This document shows positions 1 to 11,086 of a stretch of DNA of 64,000 bases, in pieces. The stretch is taken from NCBI RefSeq assembly GCF_019097595.1, contig NC_080712.1, positions 20,440,146 through 20,504,145 on the forward strand, given 5' to 3'. The position numbers and the translations under genes were made by a program. This stretch comes from Hemibagrus wyckioides (lineage: Eukaryota; Chordata; Actinopteri; Siluriformes; Bagridae). The notes beneath the pieces were generated by a model, which saw nothing but the letters and a program-made list of their open reading frames with translations, was not told where the DNA came from and made no database searches. Each line of letters starts with the position of its first letter. The stretch's first letter is position 1.

Positions 1-354
1 AAGAGGTAATATACCCGAAAGCGGAAGACTTGTGCAACTGTGAAACTGTATACTGAAGCAGAAGAAAGAAGCGTACTTCCCGCACGTTGCACCTGGATGA
101 TCTTCCGCAGGCCTGGTGCTGTTGGACACCTCAATACTCAATAACACCACACACCCAAATACTCTGAGCAAAACCCATTTATTCCAGAAATAAAGGAAAT
201 GTTTTACAAAAATGCATTAGGTAAAATAATAATAATAATTAAAAAAAAACAACGAATCGAAGCGCAAAAGTGCAATGACTATATCCAACAGGTTTTGAGT
301 ACAGTTCATTTTTTCACAGTAACAAACATCTCAAGAGTGGCTTCTTTCAATATA

Positions 355-400
<46 letters not shown>

Positions 401-1257
401 TTATGGTATTAATGCACAAAAAGAGGTTAAACAGTCCACATAAAATTCACAGCAGACTAACAAATTATTCAAAGGTAAAGTTTAAAATAGTATGGGGAAA
501 AAATACTTTGGTGCATTCCAGGTATACTTACTCTATTCCGACAAGAAGTAAATATGGGCAGGGGTGATTTCCATGTTTTCCGCATCTGGTTTTGCGTTAC
601 CTCCCTTCCAAACGGAATAAAACAAGAGGACTGTGCCGCTCGTATTAAGTGTCTCTGTACCAAGGTGCTTCTTTTTCATTTGCCCTTTTCTCAGTCACCC
701 GCAGCTTGTAATCAGCTACAAGAGCTGACATAAATCAGCAGCAGGATTGACAGCGACTGACAAATAGCTGATTGATTGCGGTCGAGCAGAATTGACAGTT
801 GACTGAGGGGTTGGGATAGAAATAGAAGGGCGGTGTATATTATGCTGAAAACATGTGACATTCCCATCCCTTCTATCACTGCATTGGTCTTCTCCTGTCA
901 ACGCGTGTCTGATTGGGGAATTCAAACACCATGCGTTGATCTTCTGTTGCACATCTGATTTCTGGTCCAATAAACTGAGTAGAGGAACAGCGGTTTAAAA
1001 TGTCAGTAAAGCGCCCAACGTTAGTACATTTAGGGTGGTTAGGGGTATTTTTTTGAACCACGACAAGAAAACTGCAGCACGGATGCTCAAAATAGTTTAT
1101 ATTCCTTTTTAGTTTAAACGAGCATTTACAGAACTTATGCACCTGGTTTCTTAAAAGCATACTTATGGTTAAATCCTCATATCAGTTATTAGACTGGAAA
1201 ATAAATAACCATAGGGTACAACATAAAATGTTTATTTTAACCTAAACAAGTTAGACA
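1..1257. other. Upstream non-coding flank of znf503
   Basis: No gene could be supported here. The sequence is AT-rich with a TA microsatellite near its left side and scattered CCAAT-type pentamers (for example ATTGG at 912-916). Open frames on either strand are short and have no recognisable domain. In mammals the region upstream of ZNF503 carries a divergent antisense lncRNA (ZNF503-AS2, from memory), so a divergent non-coding transcript could begin near the promoter, but nothing in the bases proves it. Confidence 0.5.
357..397. repeat. (TA)n microsatellite
   Basis: About 20 uninterrupted TA units. An open frame running through it is simply the repeat translated as Ile-Tyr and is not a gene. 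Confidence 0.95.
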
Positions 1258-1733
1258 TATAAAATAAAGGCGAGCGCTGCCACGGCTTTAGAAAGTGCGG
1301 CGTGCACAAGAAGCAAAATATTTTCCAGAATCTCCTCCCCCAAGCTGTCAAAATAGAGGCGCTAGAGAAAGGAGAACGTCACATCCCCTTGACCCTCCAA
1401 TCACCTCGGGGTCCCATTTGATTGGAAGGCGGCAAGGGCTTTAATCTCAGACTAATTCAGTTGCTTTTGAAGTGAAAATTTCGGGCAGTTCTCGGGCTGG
1501 GAGGAGTAGCGCGTGGAGCTGCGGGAGGAGGCAGAGCAGAGCGCGCAATGCCTGTGGTGTCACGCGCAGCTCCGGATCGGCGATAGCCTCGCGCTGTGCG
1601 TCTGCCTTCTGCCACGAGCGAACGGATTATGAGTTTGTCTTTATTTTCGGCCGTTTTCGAAGAAGATCGCTTCGAAGTAGTTATTGATGCATAGGACGAA
1701 CAAAACGCCAACAGAATAAATGAGAATTGGGTC
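1258..1733 (+). promoter_or_regulatory. znf503: znf503 promoter and 5' leader region
   Basis: Composition changes sharply from the AT-rich flank to a GC- and CpG-rich stretch, densest at about 1480-1620, just ahead of the znf503 start codon. A TATA-like octamer TATAAAAT lies at 1258-1265, and two opposed CCAAT boxes lie at 1397-1401 (CCAAT) and 1421-1425 (ATTGG). Either the TATA-like box (start near 1290) or the CCAAT pair (start near 1450-1500) could set the transcription start. The sequence does not decide between them. A CpG-rich promoter is usual for developmental transcription factors. Confidence 0.6.
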
Positions 1734-1737
1734 ATGA
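1548..1737 (+). other. Cluster of four upstream ORFs in the znf503 leader
   Basis: Four short ATG-initiated frames precede the main start: 1548-1586 (12 codons plus stop), 1629-1694 (21 plus stop), 1687-1719 (10 plus stop) and 1720-1737 (5 plus stop). The third and fourth abut directly (TAAATG). The stop of the fourth overlaps the main start codon as ATGA (1734-1737). If the leader is transcribed from about 1500 or earlier, ribosomes would meet all four, which would favour leaky scanning or reinitiation. The peptides have no recognisable motif. Translation is inferred, not shown. Confidence 0.45.
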
Positions 1738-3809
1738 GCACATCGCCCTCTGTTACTGCTCTAAGAAATAGCGATACCGATCTAGCCTGGGAAAGCTGCA
1801 GTTCTCGGAATAACAGCTCAGCGAGCATCAACAAGCCTTTTCTCCATCCTGTCCCTCCAACGGACCCTTTACGGCAAGCCAAGCGACTTCCCATCAAGGT
1901 TCTGAAAATGCTGACGGCACGCACGGGACACATTTTGCACCCGGAGTATCTCCAACCTTTACCATCTACTCCGGTTAGTCCGATTGAGGTAAGACATGAA
2001 TTCGTTATTTCTTCTAGCAGATTTTTTTTAATACCCATTTTTGCTTTGCGCAAATGATAGAACAGCGCTGTGGGGAATGGCATTCTCAATTAGAAAACCT
2101 AAACAGTGCAGGTTGTCCTTTTGCATAAACGCGTAGTATTATGTCTGTTCGTGCAGAAATTTCACCCTAAATAATATTTTCCTGACACGGTATGTTCTCC
2201 ATTTCACACCGTGCTCCGCGATGTCTAAAGCACTTTATTCACCGACTGGAAAAAAAAACCCAGAACAAAAAACATGGGCTGTGATACAAGATATTAAGTT
2301 GTTGTGCGTTTGTTTATATGCTTGTATTATTTTCGAATATAATATTTGGGTATTTACTCGTTTGTGTGTTTTTGTCTGTTCTCGCAGTTAGATGCAAAGA
2401 AAAGTCCACTGGCTCTTCTTGCGCAAACGTGTTCTCAGATCGGTAAACCGGATCCTCCGCCTTCGTCTAAACTCTCCTCGGTTACATCAAATGGATCTAG
2501 CGAGAAGGAGACCAAGTCCGGCCCTTTAAAACTGAGCGACATCGGCGTGGAAGATAAATCTAGCTTCAAGCCGTACTCCAAACCAGCAGATAAGAAGGAC
2601 TCGTCCTCGGGGGTTTCTAGCGGGGAGAAGTCTGGTTTCCGTGTGCCGAGCGCCACCTGCCAGCCGTTCACTCCCGGCACGGGCAGCCCGAATTCCAGCA
2701 CTTCTGCTTCCCCGATGCCGTCCGAGGCCAAAGGAGAGAGGGATGAAAAGAAAGAAGCTGACTGTAATAAAAGCTGCAGCACGGATGGTTCTGGAGCTAC
2801 CGGGGTCAGCCACAGCAGGATAAGCGTGAGTTGTGCTGGAATTAACGTGGAGGTCAACCAGCACCAGGAGACCACGTCTGGATCCAAGGCCGCTACGTCG
2901 GAATCGTCGTCTTCGGTGTCTTCCTCTTCTTCGGCGGCTGTTCTGGGTTCGGGTCTTGTGGCACCCGTTTCTCCATACAAACCGGGACAGACAGTTTTCC
3001 CTTTACCCCCTGCCGGCATGACATACCCGGGAAGTTTAGCTGGGGCCTACGCGGGCTATCCTCAGCACTTCCTGCCCCACGGAGGAAGTCTGGTGAACGC
3101 GCAGCTCGCCAGCTCCCTTGGCGCAAGCAAAGCTGGATCGAGCCCATTAGCCGGGGCTTCTCCGCCGTCCATCATGTCTGCCAGCCTTTGTAGAGACCCG
3201 TACTGCTTGAGTTATCACTGTGCCAGTCACTTAGCGGGCGCGGCCGGTGCCTCGTGCACGCACGACTCAGCCGCCGCGGCCCTCAAGTCCGGATATCCGC
3301 TCATGTACCCGACGCACCCTTTGCACGGCGTGCACTCCACGCCACCGTCTTTCGGGGGACATCCTTTGTACCCTTACGGCTTCATGCTCCCCAACGACCC
3401 GTTGCCTCACGTGTGCAACTGGGTGTCGGCAAACGGGCCATGCGACAAGCGCTTCTCGTCCTCAGAGGAACTGCTTAACCACCTGCGGACGCACACAGCC
3501 TTCACCGGCGCCGACAAGTTGATCTCGGGTTACCCGAGCTCGTCGTCCCTTGCCAGCGCTGCCGCCGCGGCCATGGCGTGCCACATGCACATGCCACCGT
3601 CCGGAGCTCCAGGAAGTCCTGGCACACTCGCACTGAGGAGTCCACACCACGCGCTCGGACTAAGCAGTCGCTACCACCCGTACTCTAAGAGCCCGTTGCC
3701 TACTCCCGGTGCCCCCGTGCCCGTTCCCGCCGCAACCGGCCCTTATTATTCCCCATATGCACTGTACGGCCAGAGACTCACTACAGCGTCAGCTCTCGGT
3801 TACCAGTGA
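1734..3809 (+). CDS. znf503: Zinc finger protein 503 (Nlz2), joined exons 1734-1988 and 2388-3809
   Basis: NET-family transcriptional co-repressor, nuclear. It is known in fish and mouse to act in hindbrain and eye (optic fissure) development by recruiting Groucho and histone deacetylases. The joined frame is 558 residues: exon 1 gives 85 codons ending PIE, exon 2 continues LDAKK, in phase. Visible landmarks are the DPLRQA-RLPIKVLKML block (about 45-60), the Sp motif SPLALLAQTC at 91-100, FKPY (Groucho-binding type) at 145-148, a Ser-rich linker, a buttonhead-like box CRDPYC...C at 353-363, and one zinc finger C428-X8-C437-X12-H450-X3-H454. The last roughly 90 residues, ending in ALGYQ, match vertebrate ZNF503 as I remember it and not ZNF703. 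The start at 1734 is chosen because MST-PS--ALR is the family N-terminus and G sits at -3. Human ZNF503 is longer (about 646) because of Gly/Ala runs that are absent here. No frameshift or missing key residue is seen. Confidence 0.97.
1989..2387 (+). other. znf503: znf503 intron (399 bp, phase 0)
   Basis: The donor is GAG|GTAAGA at 1989 and the acceptor is CTGTTCTCGCAG| ending at 2387, with a T-rich tract before it. Splicing joins ...SPIE to LDAKKSPLA..., restoring the unbroken family sequence. Exon 2's frame stays open 14 codons upstream of the acceptor, but those residues (MGIYSF...) do not resemble the family and are intronic. Confidence 0.93.
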
Positions 3810-4027
3810 AACGGACCCACACACCCTAAAATTTAGAGCTTATAAAGATTCAAATATAAAGACTTTTATATCAACGCACCACTGAAGGACTGGATCCGTG
3901 GACTCCACTGTATTTATTTATGTCAGCTTAAAGCGGACAATAATACAAAAGGAAAACTATTTGAGCAAACTCAGAAGTGCATTATGTTTAAATCTCAGTA
4001 GGTAAAAGTGAAACATGTTAGAGTACT

Positions 4028-4033
4028 AATAAA
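4028..4033 (+). terminator. znf503: Candidate poly(A) signal AATAAA (proximal)
   Basis: Canonical hexamer about 220 nt after the stop codon. It is followed within 15-35 nt by a GGGGTTCTTCAGTTC stretch that could serve as the GU-rich downstream element. Confidence 0.45.
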
Positions 4034-4605
4034 AAAATAGGGGTTCTTCAGTTCAACATTCATTTGAAATTGCTATGATTGTATTGTACGTTCTTATTTA
4101 ATGTCTCATTGAAAAAGGAAATAATTTACATTTGCATGTTTGTTTTTTTAAAGCCCAAATTGTCCGCATAATTTTAAATTGCCGTTATTTTTCAGGCGTA
4201 TACCATGGAGAGAGAATTGGTATTTTTTTGTATGTATTCTGGAAAAAAAATAAGAAACAATTCTGTTCCATAATTGTGTCTTCAGTATTCTTTAATACGA
4301 TCAATGCAATTTACATTACATCTGACTATCTAGAATTTTTTATTAGGTACACTATAAAATTTGCCAGTAATCATATAGTATCGCAAATCATGATTAAATA
4401 TAGCCTATAATTCACTTGAATAATTTAATATCAAATAAGTAAATATCTTATATGACAAAGAAAATTAAAATCTTTTTTTTTTTTTTAGATAATGATGATA
4501 CTTCACAATTTAATAATTTAGGTCATAACAAAGAGGGACTATTTTACACAGATAAAAAATATATATATATTATTTTTTAGCATTTTAAAAATGTGTTTAC
4601 GCTAA

Positions 4606-4611
4606 AATAAA
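4606..4611 (+). terminator. znf503: Candidate poly(A) signal AATAAA (distal)
   Basis: Canonical hexamer about 800 nt after the stop codon, followed immediately by a strongly T-rich tract. It would give a 3' UTR of roughly 0.8 kb. Confidence 0.4.
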
Positions 4612-4640
4612 CATTGTTTTTTTATTTTAGAATATTTTAT

Positions 4641-6350
4641 TTCTAAATATTAAGGATAACTGCGCACGAGAGACTTAAAGCTCCAGTATGTTTTTTGTCT
4701 TTCACTGAAATGAGGCGTAGCTACATTAAGGTTAATATGATCCATAACGTTTCAGGAAAATATATTTTTTGAAAACTTATTTACACTTATATAAACGCCA
4801 AGTAAAGTAATTTTACTGAGTTAGTGGATTTATCTCAGTTTGGAGGTTATTTGTTATTTGCTGTCTGCTCAGTGAGCACTAGGGGTAATGGAGCGCAGCA
4901 ACATGGAGTTCACTCCTTATAGTCAAGCTTGAATTTGTCACATTAAATACATATTTTTTATCAGTTACATATGACAAAAAAATTCGACCATAATAACCTA
5001 TTTCAGGTAGTTAATATGGCATGATTTTTTTTTTTTATCTAAGAAGCCATTTCAGTATCGAGATATTGTTTAGGACACTTCATTTATTCTCTAACCAAAG
5101 GCCAGCCGTAGGCTATATATTATGTGCAGCATTCTTGGAGTTTATTTTTAAAAGAAAAAATGGAAATAACTTTATAACGTAATATATTTTTAGGGATTTT
5201 TTAAAAAAAATAATAATAAAATCTCTGTTGGGTGTCTTTGTACCTGTTGCGGCGGAGTACAGCTATCGTTTTCTTTGTCGCTTTTTTTAATAATCGAGTT
5301 ACTTTGGGCAGTTCACTGACTTTTCTCCCAATCAGATTAAACGCTTATTGTTGTTTTATTAGGTCTAATGTATAAAAACCTTCCAAAAAAAGGTGTTTGA
5401 TCTGATTGAGTTTAGGCGTGTGGTTTGTTTTTACGTATCTACGTGTCTGTCATTTCTTCAAACAAATTTAGACTTTATTTTTTTAAACTAACTTGTAGTT
5501 AAAACATAAATAATTACACTTGTCATTATTAATTATTATTGCCAATATGTCTCAAAGTTTTTTCTGCTAAACGTCGCGCTAGGCCGTTATCACTCTATTT
5601 ATTTATTTATTTATTTATTTATTACGTTCTTTTCGATTTACCAGTTTTTTACGACTTAATACGCTCAGCATATTAAAATAAAAAATAATAAATAAATAAT
5701 AAAGCGTGTACAGTCGAAGAATATTATGGGATGTTGAGGTTGGCTTCAGCTCCAGAGCATTTAGACTGAAGAAAGTGAAAGAGGCTCGTGGTTCACACAG
5801 GATCGGGAAGAAAACAGCAGTAACACTCAGCCAAGCTGCTTTATTACTAACACTAGCATGTGTAGGCAATTTTGTGACTGCTTACAATGAATGTTTTCAC
5901 ATAAATAAAACCTTTTCAGTACATGGTTTGGTCTATACCACTGCCTGTAAAGGCCTATACGTGTGCTCCAGGGTGTCTAGGTTTTTCTACAGAAGATTAA
6001 ATTTCATTGTGAGTCGTTTTATTTACTTGCATCAGTGTTCACACAATTTTATAATGAACTTTTCTCAACCATGGACACATTGCGCTTTATAAGAATGGGC
6101 CTATGTCAATATTAGGCAATGTATCCTAATTACATTAATGATGAATAGGCCTGTAATAAAGTTATAAATTATTAACATATAGAGTAATAAGTATACCTAT
6201 TATAGACCTGTAATTTAATATAGCCTCGGTATACTAAACAATTATTAATCACTTTAATTTATGCACATCAACAATTTAACACCTCCCCTTCAGAAAAAGT
6301 ACACAAAAAACACAGAGCAACCGGAGTATGTTCCAGAGGCCCACACAAGC
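4641..6350. other. AT-rich intergenic DNA, no gene seen
   Basis: Very AT-rich with homopolymer A and T runs. Open frames are short and contain no domain. The only structure I see is the opposed ATTT and TAAA repeat pair near 5.6 kb (separate entry). Confidence 0.6.
5596..5705. repeat. (ATTT)n and (TAAA)n tracts facing each other
   Basis: An ATTT tetranucleotide run (about 5596-5622) is followed some 55 bp later by TAAA/AATA-rich repeats (about 5675-5705). The two are partly complementary and could form an AT-only stem around the spacer. This could be chance expansion in AT-rich DNA. Confidence 0.7.
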
Positions 6351-6359
6351 TTTAAACTG

Positions 6360-6640
6360 ATGTAATGACGGTGAAAGAGAGCAATTTCCATTTTTACCCA
6401 CATCATGGTGGCTGTGTGGCGGTCCCCGATGGAAAGCCATTCATCATGTGCCCCTCCTCCCGGGCCTGTCATCAGAGGAGCTCCAAGGCACATGTGTGCA
6501 TAAATTACCCTGCTTGTGCCTGCCTTCTACTTACTGTGGCTAAGGAGAATAAAGAGGAGCACAGAGCTGCATGGCTTAGTACCACAACATAACTTACACT
6601 GCTGATCAGCTCTGCAATGAGCATGTTTATGTGGGAGATA
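6360..6640. promoter_or_regulatory. Candidate conserved non-coding block
   Basis: Balanced composition and complex, non-repetitive sequence interrupt the AT-rich flank. No coding frame with a domain is present. Proposed as regulatory only because znf503 deserts are known to be enhancer-rich. No alignment was possible. Confidence 0.25.
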
Positions 6641-7679
6641 AATAAAGAGGATAGCATCCACTGTGCTTTTGTGTAAAAGAAGGCATGCTGCTGACTCTGT
6701 GAAGAACAGCACATCATTCAGGCGAGCGTTCTGAAGTGGATATGGTAGTAAACAAAAACTGGAGAGTATGTATGAGAGTATGGGGATCACACTTTACTGC
6801 TCAACTCTGTACTGGGTCAAGGATTTTTTAGAAGAGGAATTCTTGTTCAAAACTGCCACTGTGTAAAAACAACACAAACAACATTTCATGTCTGAATTAT
6901 ACAACACCTATTAAACTCATAGAATTATAATATCCATTAATTATTGTTGAAACAGTGTCATCTTTTGTTGAATGTTCTTCTATATACATGGCAACTGACT
7001 CAGACTAATGCCTGGAGTGTTAGAATAACTAATTACACCAGAGAAGATGAATAGCAACTTGATGGGCTACTGTAAAGGGATTTCTCTTAAGGCTTTTCCA
7101 AGTTATGCTGAAATGCCAGGCCTTGCTGAGCTGAACAGGCTCTTGTTTTGCCCGTGACTATCATGCCATTGTTTTAAGAACTTAGTAGGCATTTGGATGT
7201 AAAGAGCATTTCTAATGATTTCTTATTTAATAGCATAGGATTACTACCAACATATATAAATAGAATTACTGGGCATGTGACAAAGTACACATACATACTA
7301 TGGTCTATGATGGAAAGCCTATGGATTTGAGCAGCAGCTGTGTCAATATGTAAGTGGTGCTAAACTGCTGAACTCTTAGACCGGAGTCAGAGATCATTAT
7401 GTTCCTTATTCAGGAAATCATGGTTTACTGTACTAAATCCTGTTATTTTGAAAAAAGGAGGCTTTTCATCAAAATGTCGCACTTGAAAAAGATCACAAGA
7501 AAGATAGATTTATTTGTCAAGACTGCTTCCTGCATCACTTGATGAGATCAAACCTAAATTTGATAAGAATTTAAACATGTATGCTCAAACGAAAGCTGAA
7601 ATAAATCTTTTCTTTTTTTTTCTTTCTTTCTTTTTTTTTTTGGAGGTGATTGCTTTTTCCTCCTACTAAAAAGGTATCC

Positions 7680-8035
7680 TGATTAAATGCTGTACAGCCA
7701 TCTTAAACAGTGATTTATGGTGACACAGGAAGAGGAAATGTCCACAGCTTTTGGGATCGCAGTAATAGAGCTATAAACTAAATAGCATGAAACGAAGCAG
7801 TAGCCCTGTGATTTAATCAGCTCATAAACAGATCCATTGCATCAAGCAAATGACATTATTACCCATCTGAAGTAAATCTTGCTAATCCCAAGAGATAAAA
7901 TCAACATCATCAATGGTCACATGTCATATTCATCAATGCTAAACTATCTCCTTTTGACAGATTAATCCCGGCCGAGGCTCCCAGAGAGGGCGGTAATGGA
8001 GACTCAAGCAAACAATTCATTCATTGAACACGGCA
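7680..8035. promoter_or_regulatory. Candidate conserved non-coding block with MEIS-like and TAATCC sites
   Basis: A complex, non-repetitive stretch ends just before a CT microsatellite. A TGACAG (MEIS/TGIF-type) at 7955-7960 is followed two bases later by TAATCC (bicoid/OTX-type) at 7963-7968. Density of such cores suggests an enhancer, but each is short enough to arise by chance. Confidence 0.35.
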
Positions 8036-8048
8036 GCTCTGGTTAGTG

Positions 8049-8076
8049 CTCTCTCTCTCTCTCTCTCTCTCTCTCT
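8049..8076. repeat. (CT)n microsatellite
   Basis: Fourteen perfect CT units. Confidence 0.95.
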
Positions 8077-8529
8077 ATTTACAAATTCAAAGTGCTCATC
8101 AAGGTGAGACGGACCCAAAGAAAATGGCTCCTGTGACGGCTTGTCATTCAAAGCTTCTACATTGCTAGGCACCATCTTGCTCTGTAAGTGCATAATTGAG
8201 GTCATTTATGGCAGCCAAGTAGGGCTTTGCTATCATAGCTCAATGCCTGTTTCATTTGCACTTTTTAGGTTTTGACAAAGAATATTTTATGGAAATGAGC
8301 ACCATGTCTGAGAATACTTAATGGTCCTAGGTGCTTAGAGAGCTCGCTGATGGCTTTGATGATGGCTGTTCAGTGTAAATAGATGTCAAAGAAGATGTCA
8401 AAAATGGGCCTATACTACAGAGTAGTATGATCTCTGACATTCATTTGAAATGATCTAAATCTCCATTGAAAGAGGAGCTCACTGAATTTCACCCCTGCTA
8501 TTACCCTACCCAAGTAGTTAGACTGTATA

Positions 8530-9022
8530 TACAGACAGGTGACAAATTAAGAGGAAAACTGATGGCTCTGTTATGTCTGAATCTACTTGTCCCCTTAGAG
8601 GAAAGCATCACCCCAAATCAATACAAATTTATTCTAATTGATCACCTTTATGATATGATGAAGCATTTCTTCCCTGATGGTCACTTCAAGGATAACTCCA
8701 CCACCATCCACAAGTCATGACGGCTCGCTGAATAATTTTATGAGGACGGAAATGATATAAATCATTGCTATGGCCTTCACAGTCAGCGCTTCCCAACACA
8801 ACTGAAGACTTATGAGAGATTTTGGAGTGAAGTCTTAGCGCCCTCCACCACCATTATCAAAACACTAACTGAGGGAATAATGATTGCAAGAATAATGTTT
8901 ATTCCTCCAGTACAGTTCCAGACATTTGTGGAATCTGCTCTTGCAGCTTTGAGGTGGCCCAACACTTTATTAAGACACATTTTGGGTTGACATTTCCTTT
9001 ATATTTGATCCCTAGCTATATT
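8530..9022 (+). mobile_element. Deleted Tc1/mariner element, transposase C-terminus remnant
   Basis: Ends are degenerate inverted copies: ACAGGTGACAAATTA near 8536 on the left, and its complement (CCTTTATATTTGATCCCT) near 8996-9013 on the right. Between them is a decayed transposase end. Around 8770-8825 the + strand still reads W-P-S-Q-S followed by N-T-T-E and, after a stop, E-I-L-E, the relic of the family's WPSQSPDLNP-E-L-EIL block that carries the last catalytic acidic residue. The element is too short for a full transposase (about 340 residues), so most of it has been deleted. It is not functional. Confidence 0.75.
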
Positions 9023-9127
9023 CCAAGAGAAGCCAACCAACTGTTTTCTGTTCTCATCAAGCAGCCATTATGATTTTAGTCATATTCTATTGTTTTTGTC
9101 CAGGCTGCACAAATGTTACATCACGTC

Positions 9128-9260
9128 TGTATTGATGGCGTTTGGCAGACAGCTTTATCCAGAGCGACTTAGAGAAGTGCTTTGAAGACTCTATCAATAA
9201 ATACATCCTGATACTGGTTTACTAGGTCATGGATTAAGAGTACTATCAGTCTAATAAAAT
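9128..9260. repeat. Teleost interspersed repeat fragment (TTTGGCAGAC...CCAGAGCGACTTA core)
   Basis: The core GGCGTTTGGCAGACAGC followed by TTTATCCAGAGCGACTTA matches a motif I know from many dispersed teleost repeats. The segment after it (AAATACATCCTGATACTGGT) is also repeat-like. Class and exact ends are not clear. Confidence 0.55.
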
Positions 9261-9699
9261 AAGCTGACAACATTAATATTATAGTAAGTTATTTATAGTA
9301 AGTTAGCTATTTATTCACATACAACTGTTTGCATAACAGTAAGTTGACTTTTTATAATTCATCTCATTAAATCTGAGCATTGGTGGTTGGCCTCAGTCTC
9401 TTCTATTCAGAAACATAACTGTTTAAAGCTATTCCAATGAAAGGAAGCATTATATTAAAACATATATTTTCCTGGAAATTCATTACAGATCTTTTCCACA
9501 TAACTTTGTTCACGCAAGGATGTATCGGCTTCCCAAGTTTGCGCATGACACTTAAATCATGCTGTCAATCTCTGTAACATTTTTTGAACACACTTCTGAT
9601 TATAATAAAATTACATGCCACACTCTCCGTGCGGTTGTTAAAGCATGTTCGCGTTGCGATGAAAGTTCATTTTCTTCAGCAGACACTGAATAATATTAG

Positions 9700-10004
9700 C
9701 AGCCACATTTCCTTTCAGGACTGATAGCATGACAGACCTAATGATGGACTGTCAACATGCCTCGCTGCTCATGCTAATATCAGAGATGTTGGTGAGGAAT
9801 TGTGTTTTTGATCTTCTTATATCCATACAGAATAAGAAATTAAACATATAACACTCAAGTGATTGATGACAGCTTTATTTGGCAAGTTGATATTAGTAGA
9901 ACTGTAACGAGGATCAGTGCTAATTCTGAAAATGGCAGCATGTTGGCAGCTGACCTCACTTCTGTAAAGCAGCGATCGCATTGTGCGTAAATGGAACTTC
10001 TCAT
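9700..10004. promoter_or_regulatory. Candidate enhancer block with PBX-HOX/MEIS composite site
   Basis: Complex, unique-looking sequence includes TGATTGATGACAG at 9860-9872, in which a PBX-HOX type octamer TGATTGAT overlaps a MEIS hexamer TGACAG. The block runs directly into the duplicated segment that starts at 10005. Regulatory function is inferred from the composite site alone. Confidence 0.35.
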
Positions 10005-10280
10005 CCGATATTTACACAGGCAGCGATGATGCTAGGATGTCTCCCACGTTGATCCGGAGTGTTTGTGGAGGCTGACAGATGCTGCTGAGCTCCAAAGCCA
10101 AACTAATGGAGCTGACCAAGAGACAAATGGGTCTAGGCAACGCAGCCTCAGGAAATATGGGCCTCCCATTATTTTTATTGCTTTAATGTACTTCACTGTT
10201 AACTGCAAAACAGGAGATCAAAATCACCTTCAATCCTGCTTCTCTTTTACCCTATGGACAAAGAAGCGGTAGTGATAATG
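10005..10280 (+). repeat. Duplicated segment, copy 1
   Basis: This roughly 276 bp segment recurs in direct orientation at 14554-14830, about 4.55 kb downstream. By eye about 27 substitutions and one single-base indel separate the copies (about 90 percent identity). It has no coding frame common to both copies. It contains TGACAG at about 10074 and a GGCAAC half-site of RFX type at about 10136, the first changed in copy 2. Nothing marks it as a transposon in itself, so it may be an enhancer-like sequence that was copied. Confidence 0.85.
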
Positions 10281-11018
10281 AGGAAATCCTTCTTAGAAAA
10301 CATGTGTATGGTGTAGTGGGAAATGTTTCCTTTCCGGTAATCGAATTATAGGTGCTTTGTGTGCAAAAGTGTGTGTGTGTGTGTTTGTAGGGGGTCTTAA
10401 TGATGGTTTGTTCATAGCTTTAAATTCACCAAAATGTTGCATCACAACACTTCACAAGCTTTAGGACTTGAAGCAAAGTATCCTAAAGCTATAGAGTAGT
10501 GTTTCATCAAGCTCTATTCATACTGTTGGGTGTAATTTCATGTACTGCTTCTTTGTTCTCTCAACAAAGACTTTGTATATAAACTACTTTCCTTCCTTCC
10601 GATCAGATCCAACTGAAAACAATTCAGTAGCACCAGCTGTTATTTTCCATGCAGCTTCACTTCAGTCATAGTATATTTAACCACCTTATAAGCAAGTACA
10701 TCAAAAGAGTTTATTAAGACATGATTTGGAGAGCAGATCTCCCCCCTCCATCACCTCCTGCAAGCATCGTCCTAACACCACACGGTTTATTTCTCTCAGC
10801 TGTCCTGGGGCCAACACCTGTGTCTCCTCTGAAAGCACTCTCGTCCTGACAGCCTGTGTGGAACTTCTCCCCTTGGCCCAGACACATCTGGTGGGAGATC
10901 ACAGCTGCAACTGTGCCTTCATACACACATCCATCATCCGCTTTTAGACATCAGCACACATACACGACACACACTCACGAAAAGGACAATGAAACTTTCT
11001 CTTGTCACATTATATACA

Positions 11019-11086
<68 letters not shown>

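Larger units (their letters stand above)
3810..4640 (+). other. znf503: Probable znf503 3' untranslated region
   Basis: AT-rich sequence follows the TGA at 3807-3809 with no further coding potential. Length and end are set by the two candidate poly(A) signals listed separately. T-rich and ATTTA-like stretches are abundant, as in many regulated mRNAs. The true end cannot be fixed without transcript data. Confidence 0.5.

Noticed and set aside
1457..2089. 210-codon frame antisense to znf503 exon 1
   Set aside because: It mirrors the coding exon and GC-rich leader on the opposite strand. It has no domain and runs across the splice donor region. Shadow frame.
2435..3650. Several 60-194 codon frames on both strands inside znf503 exon 2
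   Set aside because: All overlap the strongly supported znf503 frame and encode low-complexity Arg/Pro/Ser text without domains.
8466..8720. 84-codon frame as a possible small gene
   Set aside because: It lies largely inside the Tc1/mariner remnant and does not match the transposase reading frame. It is decayed transposon sequence.
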